A stretch of DNA of 10,185 nt from assembly GCA_016207365.1 (NCBI GenBank), contig JACQPU010000004.1:1-10185 (forward strand). The letters run 5' to 3'. Below the pieces are notes generated by a model, which worked only from the letters and a program-made list of their open reading frames with translations, had not been told where the DNA came from and ran no database searches. The position numbers and the translations under genes are program-made. The stretch comes from Ignavibacteriales bacterium. GTDB lineage: Bacteria; Bacteroidota; Ignavibacteria; UBA10030. Below are positions 7,033-10,185 of the stretch, one piece after another. Each line of letters opens with the position of its first letter. The stretch's first letter is position 1.

Positions 7033-8307
7033 TCACCTTTTCACAACTTTGAGCAGGATTTTTGAAAGCTCAGCGGCGAGGACTGAGCGCTCAAATTGGC
7101 GGACGAGTTTTGGGTCTGGTCGCAACCGCTTGGTGCTCCTGAAAAACTCCTCAGCCCCCGCGGAAAACGGCAGGAGAACCCCTCCTCCGGTAGCAGCGAG
7201 AATTTCCTCAACCTCCCTGTTATCATCCCCAAACGCCAGTATAGGCTTTCCCGTACGGAGATACTCAAACAGTTTACCCGGCACATGCCTGGGCTCGGTG
7301 GCACACACCATCAGGTATTTCGCTCTGGCCAGTTCCTTCAGCATTTCCCGGTACGGCAGGAATCCACGATATTCCGTCCGGCTCCGCAATCCGTGCTCCT
7401 CAATCGCCGCCCTGATCCCCGGACTGACAGTACCAACAAACACAATCCGGATATTCCTTCCGCCTCTGACAAGCTTCTGAAGTGATTTCCACAGCTGCCT
7501 CGGATTCTGGTAATCAAAGATATTCCCTGCATGGAGCACTATTTCCTCCTTGCGTCTGGCACGGGCCGGAGGAAGACCGCGGAACGGATCCTCGTCGTAC
7601 CCCCAATGGAGGACGGATGCTTTTCCACCGAGAAAGGGATACTTTGCCACGTAATCATCCCGCATCGTTTTCGTCACAAAAACGACTGCAGCTGAAGTCC
7701 GCATTACGGACCGTTCCAGAAAACGATCCACTGCAAGGGTAAGCGCATTACGGTGGAACCCGCGGTAATATACAATATCAACCCAGGGGTCGATGAGAAC
7801 GGGAATGTGCGGAATCGAGAATCGTTTTGCGAGCGATTGTGCGACAAGATGTGCTGTATGCGGAGGGCCTACGGAGATCACAGCGTCGACAGGATTGGCT
7901 GACAACTCTGTTTGACCTGCCCGAATCGCGCTCCAGTACCACCCTACGCGGGCGTCGGGAACAAAGAAATTCATGCGGATCCAGATTGCAAGCCGATGTC
8001 TGAGCCCTCTGACCTCGCGCGAAATGACCTCGGATGCGGTAAGGGGAGAACGGGGGGGTTTTCCGAGAAACTTTCTGTACGCATCAAATGGCTCAAAACT
8101 CCGCGCGCGCACCACCCGGATCGAGGAATCAACTTTTGAACCGAGGCTCATGTCCACATGAGCAAACGTATCCCTGTCGATCGTGAGGACAACCGGTTTC
8201 CACCCAAGTTCCGGCAAATGATGGCTCATGCTCAACGGCCAGTGAACCGTTGCTTTACCAGACGGCGGCCAGAAATAGGTAACAACGAGCACTCTGCGCT
8301 TTGTCAT
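7033..8307 (-). CDS. GT4-like (GT-B fold) glycosyltransferase
   Basis: A 424-residue two-domain glycosyltransferase. The N-terminal half opens with RVLVVTYFWPPSGKATVHWP (5-24), the nucleotide-like first strand and PPxGG-like loop of GT4 enzymes, in slightly altered form. DAVISVGPPHTAHLVA (141-156) and PVLIDPWVD (169-177) follow. The C-terminal half has IVLHAGNIFDYQNP (256-269), IRIVFVGTV (286-294), EYRGFLPYREM (312-322) and HVPGKLFEYLRTGKPILAF (341-359). The last includes the E348-containing donor-binding segment typical of GT4. It probably builds or modifies the surface glycan, on a transcript separate from the + strand operon. The ATG at 8307 overlaps the stop of the upstream membrane gene (ATGA), with AGAGGA upstream. 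The stop lies 3 bp from the convergent aminotransferase stop. Confidence 0.87.
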   Translation of the reverse strand: MTKRRVLVVTYFWPPSGKATVHWPLSMSHHLPELGWKPVVLTIDRDTFAHVDMSLGSKVDSSIRVVRARSFEPFDAYRKFLGKPPRSPLTASEVISREVRGLRHRLAIWIRMNFFVPDARVGWYWSAIRAGQTELSANPVDAVISVGPPHTAHLVAQSLAKRFSIPHIPVLIDPWVDIVYYRGFHRNALTLAVDRFLERSVMRTSAAVVFVTKTMRDDYVAKYPFLGGKASVLHWGYDEDPFRGLPPARARRKEEIVLHAGNIFDYQNPRQLWKSLQKLVRGGRNIRIVFVGTVSPGIRAAIEEHGLRSRTEYRGFLPYREMLKELARAKYLMVCATEPRHVPGKLFEYLRTGKPILAFGDDNREVEEILAATGGGVLLPFSAGAEEFFRSTKRLRPDPKLVRQFERSVLAAELSKILLKVVKR

Positions 8308-9041
8308 CCTGCGTTTTCCTCTTTTCGTCGGAACGACGCAATCATTGCGGCCGCGTACACAGCAACACCCGACGCGAACAGCCAGTAGTTGTACGGCTGC
8401 GGCATCTGAAACTCAAGCGTCGCGCGGAAATCGGATGTGAATGAATACAGAATGACAACTGTACCCAGACCGGCGAGCCACCATGCGATTTGAGGTGCGG
8501 AGAATCGGCGACCGGACAATTCAATTCTAAGGATCAACCAGCCGGCGGTCACAAGAATGATCGATATGAGAACCGGCGCAAGAACAGGACCGATCCAGGG
8601 AACAGGAACCAGAAAAAGCACATCCCAGTCGAACATACTCGATGGCCAGTCCAGAATAATCTTCAGCCACACATAATAGAAAATGTCCCAAAGGCCGAAC
8701 GAAACCATGAACCACGCCGTTTTCTGCCACGGCGTTGTTCCCGCAATCCATCCAGCCCCGATCAGCATGAGAATCGTGGCCAGCTCGCGGCACACTTCCA
8801 CAATCAGATGCCGCGGCTCAATGGGACTCAGGGGAAAAGAGAAGCCGTGAGGGTAGTACAACTCTCTCAGATAGAGGACAACGGAGGATTCGACAAAGGC
8901 AAACGCCACAGAAAAGAGAACAATACCGCGCACGAGAGCGCGAATGTCTGCACGATGAGAGGTCACGATGCGAATATACGGAGATTCGCCAAATACTCCC
9001 AGGAGATTCCTGTGTGGGGATGAAGAATTGCGGTTGTACAC
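8304..9041 (-). CDS. Conserved-looking multi-pass membrane protein of unknown function
   Basis: I do not recognise a named family. The 245-residue protein has about six hydrophobic segments, at roughly 37-57, 84-101, 107-127, 141-171 (one long or two short helices), 184-202 and 219-237. It ends in a basic/acidic tail, RRKEEN. Unusually polar or aromatic residues sit in or beside the helices: ESSVVLYLRELYYP (51-64), EVCRELATI (82-90), FGLWDIFYYVWLK (115-127) and WDVLFLVPVPWIGPVLAPV (139-157). Such patterns suggest a buried active or ligand site rather than a simple anchor. The start is GTG at 9041, since no in-frame ATG exists before the first helix; GTG at codon 26 is an alternative. A GC-rich hairpin covers the ribosome-binding position. 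It is coupled to the GT4-like gene by ATGA, which hints at a link with envelope glycan metabolism but does not prove it. Confidence 0.75.
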   Translation of the reverse strand: MYNRNSSSPHRNLLGVFGESPYIRIVTSHRADIRALVRGIVLFSVAFAFVESSVVLYLRELYYPHGFSFPLSPIEPRHLIVEVCRELATILMLIGAGWIAGTTPWQKTAWFMVSFGLWDIFYYVWLKIILDWPSSMFDWDVLFLVPVPWIGPVLAPVLISIILVTAGWLILRIELSGRRFSAPQIAWWLAGLGTVVILYSFTSDFRATLEFQMPQPYNYWLFASGVAVYAAAMIASFRRKEENAG

Positions 9042-9046
9042 ACGAA

Positions 9047-9074
9047 TGCCCGCCGCGGCAGGACCGGGCGGGCA
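9047..9074 (-). promoter_or_regulatory. GC-rich hairpin between peptidase stop and membrane-protein start
   Basis: TGCCCGCC (9047-9054) and GGCGGGCA (9067-9074) form a perfect 8-bp inverted repeat with a 12-nt loop. Read on the minus strand, it starts 22 nt after the peptidase stop codon and ends 5 nt before the GTG start of the membrane-protein gene. It lacks a following T-run, so a classic intrinsic terminator is doubtful. The GGCGGG in its 3' arm is the only ribosome-binding-like sequence for the downstream start and would be hidden by the stem. It could thus limit translation, protect the peptidase mRNA end or cause pausing. The structure is visible; the function is inference. Confidence 0.5.
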
Positions 9075-9096
9075 CCGTAAATTAATCGTATGGCTG

Positions 9097-10185
9097 TTAC
9101 TGACTGCCTGATGGCGGCTGCAGGCGCATTTGCGGCATGGGTTTGCGCGGGAACTTACCGTCCATCATCGCTGCATGGTAGGCAAAAATCGCCATCATAA
9201 TGGAGCCCTGTTTCATATCCTCCGCCTGAGCGCGGTCGAACACATCCATATTCGAATGATGTGTTCGCGTGTCATATTCAATGGGATCTTGAATAAATTG
9301 AAAGCCGGGTAGACCAATCGCGTCGAACGACAGATGATCAGTTCCGCCGGTGTTTGACAGTGTTAACGTCTTTGCATCGGTGTCTCCAATGGCATCCAGC
9401 CATGCGCGAAAGATGGGGCGGGCGTTGTCGTTCCCCTGGAGGTAGACGCCGCGAACTTTGCCCGAACCATTGTCATTGTTGAAATACACCTGAAAATTGT
9501 CGTACGCAGGTTTTGTCTCAAGAGGCTCATCGGCTCCACCCATGATCGCCTGCAACACATCGGCCTGCTTGCGTTGGCCAAGGTACTCCTTGACGTACTC
9601 CCGGGACCCGTGTAGCCCTTGCTCCTCCCCGCCCCACAAGCCGATTCGAATAGTCCTCCGCGGCTTGAGGCCAAGTTTCTGAATGATCCGTACCGCTTCC
9701 ATGCACACTGCAGAACCGGTCGCGTTATCCGTGGCACCCGTCCCGGCTTGCCACGAATCAAAATGAGCGCCTATCATCACCACTTCGTCCCGTAGATCGG
9801 TCCCCGGTATCTCTGCAATAACGTTGAAACTTGAATCCGGTTTCGTGAACTCCACCTCGAGATTCATTTCCATCGTAACAGTCTGCCCCTTTTGGATCAT
9901 TCGGACGATACGGTTGTAATGCTCGGCAGCGAGCGAAACCTGTGGAAGAATCTTTGGCGCATCCGGGTCATACGCTGAGGCGCGCGCCCCAAATATTTCG
10001 GAAATACTCTTCGGCGCATAAGGTACTGTTGCTTGCTGGACAAAGATTGTTCCCCCATCGCCGCGGCCGGCATCGAGAATTGCCGCAGCTCCCTGTTGCA
10101 TGCAGAATTCAAGCTTCTTCGCGTTGAATTGCGCTTGCTTCAGGAGGCGGGCAATGGCGGCGGAATCCGTCATTCTTCTCCTGCC
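9097..10185 (-). CDS. M28 family zinc metallopeptidase, partial (N-terminus beyond window)
   Basis: The open frame runs to the right edge without a stop, so the N-terminus is missing. Numbering below is from the Met codon at 10171-10173. Residues about 20-110 look like the later half of a PA (protease-associated) insert: LEFCMQQGAAAIL (21-33) and RGDGGTIFVQQA (37-48). The M28 catalytic domain follows with expected zinc ligands and base: GAHFDSW (H137, D139), ATDNATGSA (D149), GGEEQGLHGS (E183, E184), FNNDNGSG (D234) and THHSNMD (H306, D310). All core residues are present, so it should be an active amino- or carboxypeptidase, typically exported in this group. An AGGAG-like stretch precedes the Met at 10173, but starting there would cut the PA domain; family members usually exceed 500 residues. 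It lies 55 bp before the membrane gene. Confidence 0.9.
   Translation of the reverse strand, partial: GRRRMTDSAAIARLLKQAQFNAKKLEFCMQQGAAAILDAGRGDGGTIFVQQATVPYAPKSISEIFGARASAYDPDAPKILPQVSLAAEHYNRIVRMIQKGQTVTMEMNLEVEFTKPDSSFNVIAEIPGTDLRDEVVMIGAHFDSWQAGTGATDNATGSAVCMEAVRIIQKLGLKPRRTIRIGLWGGEEQGLHGSREYVKEYLGQRKQADVLQAIMGGADEPLETKPAYDNFQVYFNNDNGSGKVRGVYLQGNDNARPIFRAWLDAIGDTDAKTLTLSNTGGTDHLSFDAIGLPGFQFIQDPIEYDTRTHHSNMDVFDRAQAEDMKQGSIMMAIFAYHAAMMDGKFPRKPMPQMRLQPPSGSQ

Noticed and set aside
7068..7088. GCTCAG / CTGAGC inverted repeat with a 9-nt loop near the convergent junction, as a possible terminator
   Set aside because: It lies inside the glycosyltransferase coding region, has no T-run on either strand, and a 6-bp stem is expected by chance at this length.
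8490..9023. A 177-codon + strand open frame opposite the membrane-protein gene
   Set aside because: The translation is rich in N, R, H and Q without domains, as expected for the antisense of a hydrophobic coding sequence.
10171..10185. AGGAG-like site followed by ATG at 10173 as the true start of the M28 peptidase
   Set aside because: The frame stays open to the window edge and starting here would begin in the middle of the PA domain with no signal peptide; an internal Met is more likely.

Overview
The window is dominated by a surface-polysaccharide (O-antigen or capsule type) biosynthesis operon on the + strand (200-7029), followed by a convergent minus-strand group (7033-10185) of a glycosyltransferase, a membrane protein of unknown function and a secreted-type M28 metallopeptidase that runs off the right edge. 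The organism cannot be named from this sequence. Very tight gene packing, patchy Shine-Dalgarno sites, the DUF268 and FdtA/FdtB genes and the M28 peptidase type are compatible with an uncultivated Gram-negative lineage, perhaps of the Bacteroidota/Chlorobiota/Ignavibacteriota-Gemmatimonadota range. That is a weak inference.

Layout. Positions 1-199 hold no confident gene. They carry a striking intergenic element: 7-bp direct repeats on both sides of a perfect 9-bp-arm palindrome. The operon then runs: Wzx-type flippase (200-1513), DUF268 methyltransferase-like protein (1503-2294), GT-A glycosyltransferase (2291-3202), MetW-like methyltransferase (3199-3873), methyltransferase with a C-terminal membrane segment (3870-4598), GT8-like glycosyltransferase (4591-5571), FdtA/QdtA-type dTDP-4-oxo-6-deoxyglucose ketoisomerase (5576-5941) and FdtB/QdtB-type PLP aminotransferase (5938-7029). 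Six of the seven junctions are start/stop overlaps and the seventh is a 4-nt gap, so the eight genes are very probably one translationally coupled transcript.

Working together, FdtA and FdtB would make a dTDP-3-amino-3,6-dideoxyhexose (Fuc3N or Qui3N type). The two glycosyltransferases would add this and other sugars to a lipid-linked repeat unit, the methyltransferase-like proteins may decorate or cap the glycan, and the flippase would move the unit across the inner membrane. The sugar N-acetyltransferase, RmlA/RmlB, polymerase and initiating transferase are not in the window.

On the minus strand, in transcription order, are the M28 peptidase (5' end missing), a 55-bp gap with a GC-rich hairpin next to the following start codon, a six-or-so-helix membrane protein of unknown function, and a GT4-like glycosyltransferase joined to it by a 4-nt overlap. 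The two operons converge with only 3 bp between stop codons. I see no CRISPR, RNA gene or transposase. This looks like a mostly ordinary polysaccharide locus; the odd points are the intergenic repeat element, the cluster of three methyltransferase-like proteins and the unknown membrane protein.
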